The notes beneath the pieces were generated by a model that ran no database searches, had not been told where the DNA came from, and saw nothing but the letters and a program-made list of their open reading frames with translations. The position numbers and the translations under genes are program-made. A stretch of DNA of 64,000 nt from Microbacterium sp. CSI-V. Its GTDB lineage: Bacteria; Actinomycetota; Actinomycetes; Actinomycetales; Microbacteriaceae. The stretch lies in the NCBI RefSeq assembly GCF_001984105.1, contig NZ_MTQM01000009.1:744001-808000 (forward strand). The letters run 5' to 3'. Of this stretch, positions 46,041 through 55,529 are shown piece by piece (the stretch's first letter is position 1; every line of letters begins with the position of its first letter).

Positions 46041-49000
46041 GTGGTCGACTGGTACGCGCGCACCTTCACCGCGCGCCAAGGGCCGATGGGGTTGCCGCTC
46101 CAGCGCGAGCCGACCGGGACGGTCTCGCCCCGCATCACGAGCGAGGCGGGGCCGACGGTCGCGTGCGCCCCGAGCGTCGATGCGGGCAGCACCACGCTGT
46201 GCGGCCCGAGGGTCGCACCGGGTTCGAGCTCGACGGTGTCCATACTCATGATTCGATCATGGAAAAGGTGGGTCTGGACGACGCACCCGCGGTTGACGGT
46301 CGATGCGTCGCCGAGAGTGACCAGATCGGGCTCGGGCAGCCAGTAGCTCTCGCACCACACACCGCGTCCGATGCGGGCGCCCAGGCTCCGCAACCAGATC
46401 GCGAGCGCCGGGGTGCCGGCGGCGGCGCGCGCGAACCACGGCGCCGCGACCATCTCGGTGAACGTGTCCGACACCTCGGTGCGCCAGACGAAGCTCGACC
46501 ACAGCGGCTGCTCCCCCGCCCGGATGACGCCGACGATCGCCCACTTCGCCGCGGTGGAGACCGCCGCGGCGACCGCGCCGGCGAGCAGCAGCACGAGCCC
46601 GGAGAGCAACAGCGTCCACACCGGCCCCGTCGTCTCCCACAGCCCGGCGAGAGCGAACAGCACGCCGAGCCCGATCGCGCAGGTCACGACCACGGGGACG
46701 AAACGGCCCAGCTCCCAGAGCGTGCGCGCCAGACGCAGCCCCGGGCCGGGGTTGTACGTGCGGGACTCGTCACCGGTGGCCGAGAGACGCCGCAGCCGCA
46801 CGGCGGGCGAGCCGAGCCACGACGAGCCGGGCTTGGCCTTCAGCGGTGCCGCCGACAGCACGGCGACGAGACCGTCGCGCGGCACGCGGTGACCGGGCGC
46901 CGCCATGCCGGAGTTGCCGAGGAACGCCCGCTTGCCGATGCGCACCGACCCCACGCGCAGCCAGCCGGCGCGGAGTTCGTACGACGCCACCATCGTGTCG
47001 TCGGCGAGGAACGCGCCGTCCTCGATGCGCGCCATCGTCGGCAGCAGGAGGACCGTGGATGCCTCGACGTCCCGGCCCACGCGGGCGCCCAGCATCCGCA
47101 GCCAGACGGGGGTGAAGAGGCTCGAGTAGAGGGGGAAGAGGATCGTGCGCGCCGAGTCCAGCAGCCGCTCGATCGTCCACGCCTGCCACGCGACGCGGCT
47201 GCGCACGGGGAACGTGCCCTCGACGAGACCGATCGAGAACAGCCGGACGAGCAGGACGACGGATGCCGCAAACACCAGGCCGGTGACGGCGACACCGGGC
47301 ACCAGCCACGCGAAGGCGGCCCCTGCCGCGGCGGCGAGGGATTCGGCATCCCGCATGCCCTGTGCGACGACGAGTCCCCCGACGGCGAACGACAGCAGCG
47401 GGAGAAGCGCGAGGAGCAGCGCGGAGGACGCGTACGCCCACAGCCAGCGCGTGGGAGCGGGCGGCCGCTCGGTGGGCCAGCCCTTCGCGGTGCCCCCGAC
47501 GCGGACGGCCGGAGAGCCGGCCCAGGACTGGTCGGCCTTCACACGCCCGAACACCGCGGATCCCGGCGCGATCTCCGCCCGTCGCCCGATGCGGGTGCCC
47601 GGGGCCAGGGTGGAGCGCGCACCGACCGTGGCCTCGCTCCCGATCCGCACCTCGCCGATGCGCACGAGGTCTCCGTCGATCCAGTAGCCGGTGAGGTCGA
47701 CCTCGGGTTCGATCGAGGCGCCGTCGCCGACCACGAGCATGCCGGTCACCGGGGGCAGCGCGTGGAGGTCGACGTTGCGACCGATCCGGGCCCCCAGGGC
47801 ACGGGCGTAGTACGACACCCACGGTGCGCCGGCGAGCCCGACGGCATCCACCTGGGCGGCGATCTGCTCGGCCAGCCACAGACGCACGTGCACGCCGCCG
47901 CCGCGGGGGTAGTCGCCGGGGCGGACCCCGGCCAGGAGCAGCCGGGCCGAGGCGACGGCGATCGCCATGCGGCCGAACGGCGTGGCGAACACGACGAGCC
48001 CGACCAGGAGCACGGGCCAGGGCACGGACGGCAGCACCTCGAAGCCCGGGACGAGCTGGAGGATCGCCGACGCGGTGAGGAGGTACAGCAGCCACCGCAC
48101 CCCCGAGAGGATGAAGAGCGGCGCGCCGAGGAGCGTCTGCACCCACTGCGTCGCCCGGGGCGTCGGCGTCGGCCGGTGGAACGCCGCCGGAGCGTCGTCC
48201 GTTAGCTGGGGACCGAGGGCCTTGGCCATCGCCCCGAGGCGGGGCACGTCGTAGATGTCGGCGACCGAGAACTCCGGCACGCGCGTGCGGATGCGCGAGA
48301 CCAGCTGCGCCGCCGCCAACGAGCCGCCGCCGAGGTCGAAGAAGTCGGCTTTGCGCTCGGTGACGGGCAGGCCGAGCACCGCCTGCCACTGCTCGGCGAG
48401 CCAGATCTCGTCGGTCGAGAAGTCGGTTGGGGCGGGGGCGTCGACGCCCGGAAGCGGCCACGGCAGTGCCGCCCGGTCGACCTTTCCGGACGTGCGGACG
48501 GGCAGCTCGTCGACGACCCCGAGCAACGGGATCGTCGCGGCGGGGAGACGTTCGGCGAGCGCGGCACGCGCGGCGGCGCGGTCCAGCTCCGCGCCCTCCT
48601 CCATCACGAGGTAGCCGACGAGGATCGGCACCCCGGCCTCGGTCGTGCGCACCGCGACGGTCGCCGCGTGCACCTGCGGCAGGTCCTGCAGCGCCGATTC
48701 CACCTCGCCCAGCTCGATACGGCGCCCGCCGACTTTCACCTGGTCGTCGGCGCGCCCCTGGAAGACGAGCCCCGCGCTCTCGAAGCGGACGAGGTCGCCC
48801 GAGCGGTAGGCCCGCTCCCACCCGAGGGTCGGCATCGGCGCGTACTTCTCGGCATCCTTCGCCGGATCCAGGTAGCGGGCGAGGCCCACGCCCCCGATGA
48901 TCAGTTCGCCGACCTCTCCCTCGGCGACGGGCTGCCCCTCGGCGTCGACGACGGCGAGCGCCCACCCGTCGAGCGGGAGGCCGATGCGCACCGGCAGGGT

Positions 49001-49975
49001 TCCGTCGAGCGGCGCGGCGCACGCGACGACCGTGGCCTCGGTGGGACCGTACGTGTTCCAGACCTCACGGCCCTCGGCGACGAGGCGGGCCGAGAGCTCG
49101 GGCGGGCAGGCTTCGCCGCCAAAGATCAGCAGACGCACGTTCTCGATCGAGTCCGCCGGCCACATCGCCGCGAGGGTGGGCACGGTGGAGACGACGGAGA
49201 TGCCCTGACGCAGCAGCCAGGGTGCGAGGTCCTCGCCCGAGCGCACGAGCGAGCGCGGCGCGGGGACGAGGCAGGCGCCGTGCCCCCACGCCAGCCACAT
49301 CTCCTCGCAGGACGCGTCGAAGGCGACCGAGAGACCGGCGAGCACGCGGTCGCCCGGGCCGAGGGGGTCGCCCTGCAGGAACAGGCGCGCCTCGGCCTCG
49401 ACGAACGCCGCGGCCGAACGATGCGTGACGGCCACGCCCTTGGGCACCCCGGTCGAGCCCGACGTGAAGATGATCCACGCGTCGTCGTCGACCGTCGGCG
49501 GCGCGACGATCGGGACGGCGTTGGTGCTGGGGTGCGGTGCATCCCCGTCATACAGACGCACGAGCGCGTCGCCGGCTGCGACGAATTCGCCGTCGGCGGC
49601 GATGATGCCTCTCACCCCGGCCTCGCCGAACACGAGACGGGCGCGCTCGTCGGGGTCGTCGGCATCCACCGGCACGTAGGCGGCGCCCGCCGCCATCACG
49701 GCGAGGATCGAGACGTACAGCTCCTTCGAGCCCGACGGCATCCGGACGCCTACCCGGTCGCCCCGGCGCACACCGGCCTCGTGCAGCGACGCCGCGGTAC
49801 GCCAGACGCGCGCGAGCAGCTCGCGGTAGCTGAGGGCACCCGAGCCGTCGTCGATGGCGGAGGCCTCTGGATGCCGTGCGGCCACCTCTGCCAGGATGTC
49901 GATCAGCGTGCGCGGCGATGCGGCGGCACTCGTACGGTCGAGCAGCTCTTGGCCGGGAAACGCGGGGGTCGTCAC
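46037..49975 (-). CDS. Pls/PosA-type membrane non-ribosomal peptide synthetase, predicted lysine-activating
   Basis: A 1312-residue protein. Adenylation domain (1-505): A3 FTSGSTGVPKGV, A5 NTYGPTEATV, A7 YRSGDLVRF, A10 Lys498. Carrier domain (520-595): FFDLGGGSLAAAQLV with phosphopantetheine Ser552. The C-terminal 700 residues hold about six membrane segments alternating with left-handed beta-helix acyltransferase-like repeats (GARIGRNVDL, GARVGRDVEA, GARIGRGVWC), the layout of epsilon-poly-L-lysine synthetase, where three such domains join monomers without classical condensation domains. The pocket residues read D-A-E-S-I-G-T-V-V-K, close to the lysine code. The GTG at 49975 is preferred to ATG 50023, which abuts the PHO box. 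The M1 peptidase gene is coupled downstream. Confidence 0.92.
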   Translation of the reverse strand: MTTPAFPGQELLDRTSAAASPRTLIDILAEVAARHPEASAIDDGSGALSYRELLARVWRTAASLHEAGVRRGDRVGVRMPSGSKELYVSILAVMAAGAAYVPVDADDPDERARLVFGEAGVRGIIAADGEFVAAGDALVRLYDGDAPHPSTNAVPIVAPPTVDDDAWIIFTSGSTGVPKGVAVTHRSAAAFVEAEARLFLQGDPLGPGDRVLAGLSVAFDASCEEMWLAWGHGACLVPAPRSLVRSGEDLAPWLLRQGISVVSTVPTLAAMWPADSIENVRLLIFGGEACPPELSARLVAEGREVWNTYGPTEATVVACAAPLDGTLPVRIGLPLDGWALAVVDAEGQPVAEGEVGELIIGGVGLARYLDPAKDAEKYAPMPTLGWERAYRSGDLVRFESAGLVFQGRADDQVKVGGRRIELGEVESALQDLPQVHAATVAVRTTEAGVPILVGYLVMEEGAELDRAAARAALAERLPAATIPLLGVVDELPVRTSGKVDRAALPWPLPGVDAPAPTDFSTDEIWLAEQWQAVLGLPVTERKADFFDLGGGSLAAAQLVSRIRTRVPEFSVADIYDVPRLGAMAKALGPQLTDDAPAAFHRPTPTPRATQWVQTLLGAPLFILSGVRWLLYLLTASAILQLVPGFEVLPSVPWPVLLVGLVVFATPFGRMAIAVASARLLLAGVRPGDYPRGGGVHVRLWLAEQIAAQVDAVGLAGAPWVSYYARALGARIGRNVDLHALPPVTGMLVVGDGASIEPEVDLTGYWIDGDLVRIGEVRIGSEATVGARSTLAPGTRIGRRAEIAPGSAVFGRVKADQSWAGSPAVRVGGTAKGWPTERPPAPTRWLWAYASSALLLALLPLLSFAVGGLVVAQGMRDAESLAAAAGAAFAWLVPGVAVTGLVFAASVVLLVRLFSIGLVEGTFPVRSRVAWQAWTIERLLDSARTILFPLYSSLFTPVWLRMLGARVGRDVEASTVLLLPTMARIEDGAFLADDTMVASYELRAGWLRVGSVRIGKRAFLGNSGMAAPGHRVPRDGLVAVLSAAPLKAKPGSSWLGSPAVRLRRLSATGDESRTYNPGPGLRLARTLWELGRFVPVVVTCAIGLGVLFALAGLWETTGPVWTLLLSGLVLLLAGAVAAAVSTAAKWAIVGVIRAGEQPLWSSFVWRTEVSDTFTEMVAAPWFARAAAGTPALAIWLRSLGARIGRGVWCESYWLPEPDLVTLGDASTVNRGCVVQTHLFHDRIMSMDTVELEPGATLGPHSVVLPASTLGAHATVGPASLVMRGETVPVGSRWSGNPIGPWRAVKVRAYQSTT

Positions 49976-50025
49976 GGGGATGAAGCGTACACACGCCAGG
50001 AAAACACCCCGGAACGGCCGCACCG

Positions 50026-50043
50026 GTTCACCTTCCGTTCACC
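50026..50043 (+). promoter_or_regulatory. PHO box (RegX3/PhoP site) between the Pls gene and pstS
   Basis: Two direct copies of GTTCACC start at 50026 and 50037, an exact 11-base period, which is the actinobacterial PhoP/RegX3 operator. It is about 32 bases upstream of a -10-like TAGCGT (50075-50080) for pstS, the spacing of an activator site, and about 50 bases upstream of the Pls start on the other strand. Confidence 0.85.
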
Positions 50044-50133
50044 CGTGCAACGCACTTTGGTAAGAGTCGGTGTTTAGCGTGCGGGAGAACCCTGCACCGG
50101 GTTCGTGTCCCCGACATGCGAAGGATTCACATA

Positions 50134-51255
50134 GTGAAGCTCTCCCGACTCGCCCAGCTGGGCACCGTGGCCGCCGTGGCCTCTCTCGCCCTCGCCGGTT
50201 GCTCCTCCAGCACCGGCGGCACCACGGAGTCCTCCCCCTCCGCCACCTCCTCCGACGTGGCGTTCACGATCGACCCCAACCTCGCCGGCACCATCACCGC
50301 CGGTGGATCCAGCGCCCAGGCCAACGCCCAGGCCGCGTGGACCAGCGCCTACAACGCCACCGCCAAGGGTGTGACGATCAACTACGACAAGTCGCAGGGC
50401 TCCGGTGGCGGTGTCACCAACTTCCTCAGCGGCGCGTACGACTTCGCGGGCTCCGACTCGCCCCTCAACGCCGACCAGACCACGCAGTCGCAGGCCCTCT
50501 GCACCGACGGTGGCGTGAACATCCCGATCTACCTCGACGGTGTCGCGATCATCTTCAACATCCCCGGCGTGACCGAGCTCAAGCTCAGCGGCGAGACCAT
50601 CGCGAAGATCTTCGCGCTGCAGATCACCGACTGGTCCGACCCGGCCATCACCGCCGACAACGGCACGGCCCTCGCCGCCGGTCCCATCACGACCGTCGCG
50701 CGTTCGGACGGCTCGGGCACGACCCAGAACTTCACCAACTACCTCGCCGCGACGCAGTCGTCGGTCTGGACCTCGCCCGCGGGCAAGGACTGGCCGATCG
50801 AGGGCAACGTGTCGAAGCAGAAGGGTGGCTCGGGTGTCGTCGAGGCCGTCAAGGCGGGCTCCGGCACCATCGGCTACGCCGACCACTCGGCCGTGGGCGA
50901 CCTGAAGTCGGTTGCGATCGTCGTCGACGGCACCGCGATCCCCTTCAGCCCCGAGGCCGTCACGGCGACCTTCGAGGCCGCGGCCGTCGACGCCGACAAC
51001 GGCGTGGCCGGTGACCTGTCGAAGAAGTTCGACTACACCAAGCTGACCGCCGAGACCTACCCGATCCCGCTGGTCTCGTACGCCATCACCTGCACCGAGT
51101 TCAAGGACACCAAGCAGGCCGAACTCGTGAAGTCGTACCTCGGCTTCATCACCAGCTCGCTCGGCCAGCAGGTCGCCGCGAAGAACGCCGGTTCGGCACC
51201 GCTCCCCGAGTCGGTCCTCGCGGACGCCGCGAAGACGCTCGAGGCGATCAAGTAA
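50134..51255 (+). CDS. pstS: Phosphate ABC transporter substrate-binding lipoprotein PstS
   Basis: A 373-residue phosphate-binding lipoprotein. Lipobox LAGC (Cys23), a Ser/Thr linker, then the phosphate-binding fold: ITAGGSSAQANAQAAW, KSQGSGGGVTNFLSGAYDFAGSDSPL (phosphate contacts), TTVARSDGSGTTQNFTNYL and KAGSGTIGYADHS. GTG 50134 follows AGGAT at a normal distance; ATG 50116 is an alternative that would add six residues. Promoter and PHO box are upstream. Confidence 0.95.
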   Translation: MKLSRLAQLGTVAAVASLALAGCSSSTGGTTESSPSATSSDVAFTIDPNLAGTITAGGSSAQANAQAAWTSAYNATAKGVTINYDKSQGSGGGVTNFLSGAYDFAGSDSPLNADQTTQSQALCTDGGVNIPIYLDGVAIIFNIPGVTELKLSGETIAKIFALQITDWSDPAITADNGTALAAGPITTVARSDGSGTTQNFTNYLAATQSSVWTSPAGKDWPIEGNVSKQKGGSGVVEAVKAGSGTIGYADHSAVGDLKSVAIVVDGTAIPFSPEAVTATFEAAAVDADNGVAGDLSKKFDYTKLTAETYPIPLVSYAITCTEFKDTKQAELVKSYLGFITSSLGQQVAAKNAGSAPLPESVLADAAKTLEAIK

Positions 51256-51270
51256 ACATCTCTCGGATCC

Positions 51271-51340
51271 GAACCGGTCCGCACCTCGGTGCGGGCCGGT
51301 TCGGGCTGATCAGAAGCGTCGACGTGCGCGTCGACGCTTC
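51271..51340 (+). other. Two consecutive hairpins between pstS and pstC
   Basis: Hairpin 1: 15-base arms 51271-51285 and 51288-51302 with one imperfect pair. Hairpin 2: perfect 12-base arms 51313-51324 and 51329-51340. Neither has a T run. They probably stabilise the pstS part of the transcript or partly terminate it, giving more PstS than PstCAB. Confidence 0.6.
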
Positions 51341-51389
51341 CGCTGAGCCCGATCATCCTCAGAGAGAATCCCGACCCGAGGAGCACACC

Positions 51390-51425
51390 ATGACCATTGC
51401 CGAGAACGAGGTCAGCCGTGGCTGA
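51390..51425 (+). CDS. Possible 11-residue leader peptide overlapping the pstC start
   Basis: ATG at 51390 preceded by CGAGGAG opens an 11-codon frame (MTIAENEVSRG) that stops at 51425, eight bases past the pstC GTG at 51418 and in another frame. Ribosomes ending here would be placed at the pstC start. It may be a coupling peptide or a remnant. Confidence 0.4.
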   Translation: MTIAENEVSRG

Positions 51426-52419
51426 CACCGTCTCTGCTCCCCCGGCCGGGGACCGTTCCACGATCGTCGGCAAGCGCCGCGCGGGAGACACCGTCTTCCT
51501 CGGCCTGTCGATGACGGCCTCGATCTCGATCATGATCATCCTCGCGGGTGTCGCGATCTTCCTGATCATCAAGGGCCTTCCCGCGATCACCGGAGACTGG
51601 TCGCAGGGCGACCTCGCCGGCTACCAGAACGGCTCCTGGACGAACTTCTGGGAGTACGTCGGCCCGCTGCTGTGGGGAAGCATCTGGGCGGCGCTCATCG
51701 CCATGGTGCTCGGCACCCCGGTGGCGATCGGCATCGCGCTGTTCATCTCGCACTACGCCCCGCGGCGGATCGCCGGAGCGCTCGGCTACATCGTCGACCT
51801 GCTCGCTGCCGTCCCCTCGATCGTCTTCGGCCTGTGGGGCATCATCGTGATGCGCCCGCTGCTCATCCCGCTGGGCGAGTTCCTGAACACCTACTTCGGG
51901 TGGATCCCGCTGTTCGCCGGCTCGCCGTCGAGCACCGGGTCGACGCTCCTCACCGGTTCCGTGGTGCTCGCGGTGATGATCCTCCCGATCGTCACCTCGA
52001 TCACGCGCGAGATCTTCCTGCAGACCCCGCGCCTCCACGAGGAGGCGGCCCTGGCCCTCGGCGCCACCCGCTGGGAGATGATCCGCCTGTCGGTCTTCCC
52101 CTACGCGCGCAGCGGCATGGTCTCGGCCACGCTCCTCGGCCTCGGCCGCGCCCTCGGCGAGACGATGGCCATCGCGCTCATCATCTCGCCCAGCCTGATC
52201 TACTCGGTGCTGATCCTCACCGACGGGTACAACTCGCAGACGATCGCCGCCAACATCGCGCTGAACTTCCCGATCGCGACCGACCTGCAGCGCTCGGCGC
52301 TCATCGGCACCGGTCTGATGCTGTTCGTCGTGTCGCTCGCGGTGAACATCCTGGCCCGCTACATCATCAGCGCGACCGGCCCGGGGGCGAAGGGTCGCAA
52401 GAAGGGGAAGCGCTCGTGA
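51418..52419 (+). CDS. pstC: Phosphate ABC transporter permease PstC
   Basis: A 333-residue permease with six main membrane segments. Family markers: LLWGSIWAALIAMVLGTPVAIGIALFISHYAP, DLLAAVPSIVFGLWG, and the EAA loop EAALALGATRWEMIRLSVFPYARSG with GLGRALGETMA. Together with PstA it forms the membrane channel. GTG start; ACGAGG upstream lies within the small leader frame. Confidence 0.95.
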   Translation: MADTVSAPPAGDRSTIVGKRRAGDTVFLGLSMTASISIMIILAGVAIFLIIKGLPAITGDWSQGDLAGYQNGSWTNFWEYVGPLLWGSIWAALIAMVLGTPVAIGIALFISHYAPRRIAGALGYIVDLLAAVPSIVFGLWGIIVMRPLLIPLGEFLNTYFGWIPLFAGSPSSTGSTLLTGSVVLAVMILPIVTSITREIFLQTPRLHEEAALALGATRWEMIRLSVFPYARSGMVSATLLGLGRALGETMAIALIISPSLIYSVLILTDGYNSQTIAANIALNFPIATDLQRSALIGTGLMLFVVSLAVNILARYIISATGPGAKGRKKGKRS

Positions 52420-53519
52420 CCACCACCAAGGCCCCGTCCGCCGCCTCGCCGGCGTCGACGCCCCTCTCGCTCACCAGCGGACAGCTCCCCCGCTACGTCG
52501 AGCCGGCGATGCTCGTCGGCGTCGCGGTGCTGGTCGCCGGCGTGCAGTTCCTCATCGGCGGCTTCCACCTGCCGAGCTGGCTGATCCTCACCGCGCTGCT
52601 GTACCTGATCGCGATCGCCATCGGCTCCTCGATCGTCGAGAGCCGCCGGAAGGCCGTCGACCGCGTCGTCCGCGGCCTCGTCACGGCCGCCTTCCTCCTC
52701 GCCGTGGCGCCGCTCATCTCGACGCTGTGGACCGTGGTGTCCAAGGGCCTCGCGGTCGTGAACTGGAACTTCATCACACAGACCGGCGGCAGCGCCTTCG
52801 ACCCCGACACGCTCGCGGTCGTGGCAACTCCCGGCGCCCTCCAGGCGATCGTCGGAACGCTGATCATCACCGGCATCGCGGCACTGATCTCGGTGCCGAT
52901 CGGTGTGCTCGCGGCCGTCTACCTCGTCGAGTACGCCCTGCCGACCAACCCGCTGCGCCGCACCATCACGTTCCTCGTCGACGTCATGACCGGCATCCCC
53001 TCGATCGTCGCCGGTCTGTTCGCGTTCTCGTTCTTCGCGCTGATCGTCGGACCGAAGGCCTTCTCCGGGTTCTCGGCATCCATCGCCCTGTGCGTGCTGA
53101 TGATCCCGATCGTCATCCGCTCCACCGAGGAGATGCTGCGCCTGGTCCCCGCCGACCTCCGCGAAGCCTCGCTCGCCCTGGGCGTGCCGCGCTCGGCGAC
53201 GATCATCAAGGTGGTCCTCCGGACTGCGGCGAGCGGCATCATCACCGGTGTCGTGCTGGCCGTGGCCCGCGTCGTCGGCGAGACCGCGCCGATCTTCATC
53301 GCCGCCAGCTTCACCGACAACTTCAACTCCAACCCGTTCGACGGTCCGATGCAGACCCTCCCCGTCATGGCGTACACCGCGTACAGCTTCCCGGGGCAGG
53401 ACATCGACGCCTCCCAGGCCCAGGCCTGGGGAGCGGCGTTCCTGCTCGTCGTCCTCGTCGTCATCTTCAACCTGATCGCCCGCATCGTGGCTTCGGTGTT
53501 CGCACCGAAGTCGCGTTGA
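52416..53519 (+). CDS. pstA: Phosphate ABC transporter permease PstA
   Basis: A 367-residue permease, longer than many PstA by an N-terminal extension with two extra hydrophobic segments (about 30-75). Core markers: [42 protein letters not shown], and the EAA loop [29 protein letters not shown] with [15 protein letters not shown] overlap with pstC. Confidence 0.95.
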   Translation: MTTTKAPSAASPASTPLSLTSGQLPRYVEPAMLVGVAVLVAGVQFLIGGFHLPSWLILTALLYLIAIAIGSSIVESRRKAVDRVVRGLVTAAFLLAVAPLISTLWTVVSKGLAVVNWNFITQTGGSAFDPDTLAVVATPGALQAIVGTLIITGIAALISVPIGVLAAVYLVEYALPTNPLRRTITFLVDVMTGIPSIVAGLFAFSFFALIVGPKAFSGFSASIALCVLMIPIVIRSTEEMLRLVPADLREASLALGVPRSATIIKVVLRTAASGIITGVVLAVARVVGETAPIFIAASFTDNFNSNPFDGPMQTLPVMAYTAYSFPGQDIDASQAQAWGAAFLLVVLVVIFNLIARIVASVFAPKSR

Positions 53520-53535
53520 CCCCAGGAAGGTATCC

Positions 53536-54315
<780 letters not shown>

Positions 54316-54332
54316 GCACCCGCTCCCCCGCG

Positions 54333-54368
54333 CGATGGCCCCGCTCCGGCGGGGCCATCGTCGTTTTC
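54333..54368 (+). terminator. Terminator of the pst operon
   Basis: Perfect 12-base arms 54333-54344 and 54349-54360 with a TCCG loop are followed by TCGTTTT. Confidence 0.9.
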
Positions 54369-54373
54369 CGCGC

Positions 54374-55258
54374 TCAGTCGCGCGGCGAGAGCAGGTAGGC
54401 GTTGAGCTCGTCGGTGACGGCGTGGTCGACGGCTCTCGCTTCACCGTCGACCGCGGAGATCGGCGCGGCGAGCCGGACGCTGGACAGCAGCCACGCGGCA
54501 TCCGCTCGCCCGAGATCCAACACCGGCACCGTCTCGTACGCGGTCTCGAAGCCGCGCTGCTCGAGGTGGGCGAAGAGGCTCAGCTGCGTCGTTCCGTGCA
54601 GGATGCCGGCGTTCGGTGCGGGGGTGACGAACCGGTCGCCGAAGCGGAGGACGATGGATGCCGTGGGCGCCTCCAGCACGAACCCGTCGCTGGTGACGAA
54701 CACCGCGTCATCCGCTCCGCGCCTTTTCGCCTCGCGGATGGCGGCCATGTTCACCGCGTACGACAGCGTCTTGGCGCCCAGGAGCAGCCACGGCGCCCGG
54801 GCGGGGACGTCGAGCGCATAGCCGCGGTCGAGCGTCGCGATCCGCACGCCCTCCGTGCGCGAGCGCGCGTTGTCGGGCGCGTCGGCGAGGGTGAGCCACG
54901 CGGTGGGTGCGGGGCCGTGCTCGACGCCCCGGCTGAGGATCAGCTTGATCACGCTCTCGCCCGCGGGCGCCTCGGCGGCCGCCCGGTCGATGGCGGCGCG
55001 CCACTGGTCGAGGTTCGGCTCCGGAAGGTCGCAGAGCCCCGCCGAGTGCGCCAGTCGCGCGAGGTGGGGACCGACTTCCTGCGGGTGGCCGTCGACCACA
55101 CCGAGGGACTCGAAGACCCCGTCGCCGCGCTGCGCGCTGAGGTCGCCGACGCGCAGCGCGGGGCCGTCCGGATCGATCACCGCGAGCGTGTCGGAGAAGT
55201 CGTCTCGCCGGATGTCGGATGCCACGGGGTCGATCACGAGAGCGAAACGCCAAGCCAT
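54374..55258 (-). CDS. Class IV aminotransferase, probably aminodeoxychorismate lyase (PabC-like)
   Basis: A 294-residue PLP enzyme of fold type IV. RGDGVFESLGVVDG opens the family pattern; the PLP lysine lies in LLGAKTLSYAVNMAAIREAKRRGADDAVF; DGFVLEAPTASIVLRFGD and GILHGTTQLSLF carry cofactor contacts. Aminodeoxychorismate lyase, D-amino acid and branched-chain aminotransferases share this fold; the actinobacterial copies of this length are mostly annotated as the folate enzyme. Single gene. Function assignment is moderate, fold assignment high. Confidence 0.82.
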   Translation of the reverse strand: MAWRFALVIDPVASDIRRDDFSDTLAVIDPDGPALRVGDLSAQRGDGVFESLGVVDGHPQEVGPHLARLAHSAGLCDLPEPNLDQWRAAIDRAAAEAPAGESVIKLILSRGVEHGPAPTAWLTLADAPDNARSRTEGVRIATLDRGYALDVPARAPWLLLGAKTLSYAVNMAAIREAKRRGADDAVFVTSDGFVLEAPTASIVLRFGDRFVTPAPNAGILHGTTQLSLFAHLEQRGFETAYETVPVLDLGRADAAWLLSSVRLAAPISAVDGEARAVDHAVTDELNAYLLSPRD

Positions 55259-55353
55259 GGATCGACCCTATGCCCTCGTATCGACACGCCCGGGTCGCGT
55301 CAACCGCCTCGGCGGAGGGAATGCTCCGGGCGCGCTCTTGTTACACTTCCATA

Positions 55354-55441
55354 GCCGGGCCGCAGTAACCCCGGGCTCCATCTTCTGCCGCTATGAGCGG
55401 CCTTGCGCCGAGAGGCGTTCTGCGGCCCGGCACTTTCTTTT
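55354..55441 (+). ncRNA. Candidate structured small RNA, about 88 bases
   Basis: A perfect 12-base closing stem (55354-55365 with 55420-55431) surrounds two small hairpins, GCCGC-TATGA-GCGGC (55387-55401) and CGCC-GAGA-GGCG (55407-55418, a GNRA-type loop), with an unpaired left segment. A T-rich tail (CTTTCTTTT) follows the stem as in a terminator, and an extended -10 (TG-T-TACACT, 55339-55347) lies 7 bases before the stem, so transcription would start at its first bases. No open reading frame with a start site fits. I do not recognise it as 6S, 6C, SRP, tmRNA or RNase P RNA, and no plus-strand gene follows for 2.5 kb, so a riboswitch is unlikely. Confidence 0.5.
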
Positions 55442-55460
55442 CCCGGGCGTCGCCCGAGAT

Positions 55461-55524
55461 CGCCGAGTGTCCAGGACATGCCGGAGAGGTCTCCCCCGCG
55501 GCGGCGTGTCCCGGACACTCGGCG
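55461..55524. repeat. Large palindromic element with two GTGTCC-N-GGACAC-like sites
   Basis: Outer arms CGCCGAGTGTCC (55461-55472) and GGACACTCGGCG (55513-55524) are perfectly complementary; inside, GGACATGCC pairs with GGCGTGTCC. The element also contains two 13-base palindromes, 55467-55479 and 55506-55518, with the half-site GTGTCC. It lies between the candidate RNA and the end of the gene at 55530. No T run follows on either strand. It may be a REP-like dispersed repeat, a terminator for the leftward gene's neighbour or a double operator. Confidence 0.6.
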
Positions 55525-55529
55525 GCGGG

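Noticed and set aside
49976..50023. Upstream ATG at 50023 as the start of the Pls gene
   Set aside because: It lies three bases from the PHO box and leaves no room for a promoter; the added 16 residues do not resemble Pls N-termini.
55354..55441. Reading the structured RNA as a 6C, 6S or riboswitch element
   Set aside because: There are no C-rich loops as in 6C RNA, it is too short and branched for 6S, and no gene follows on the same strand.
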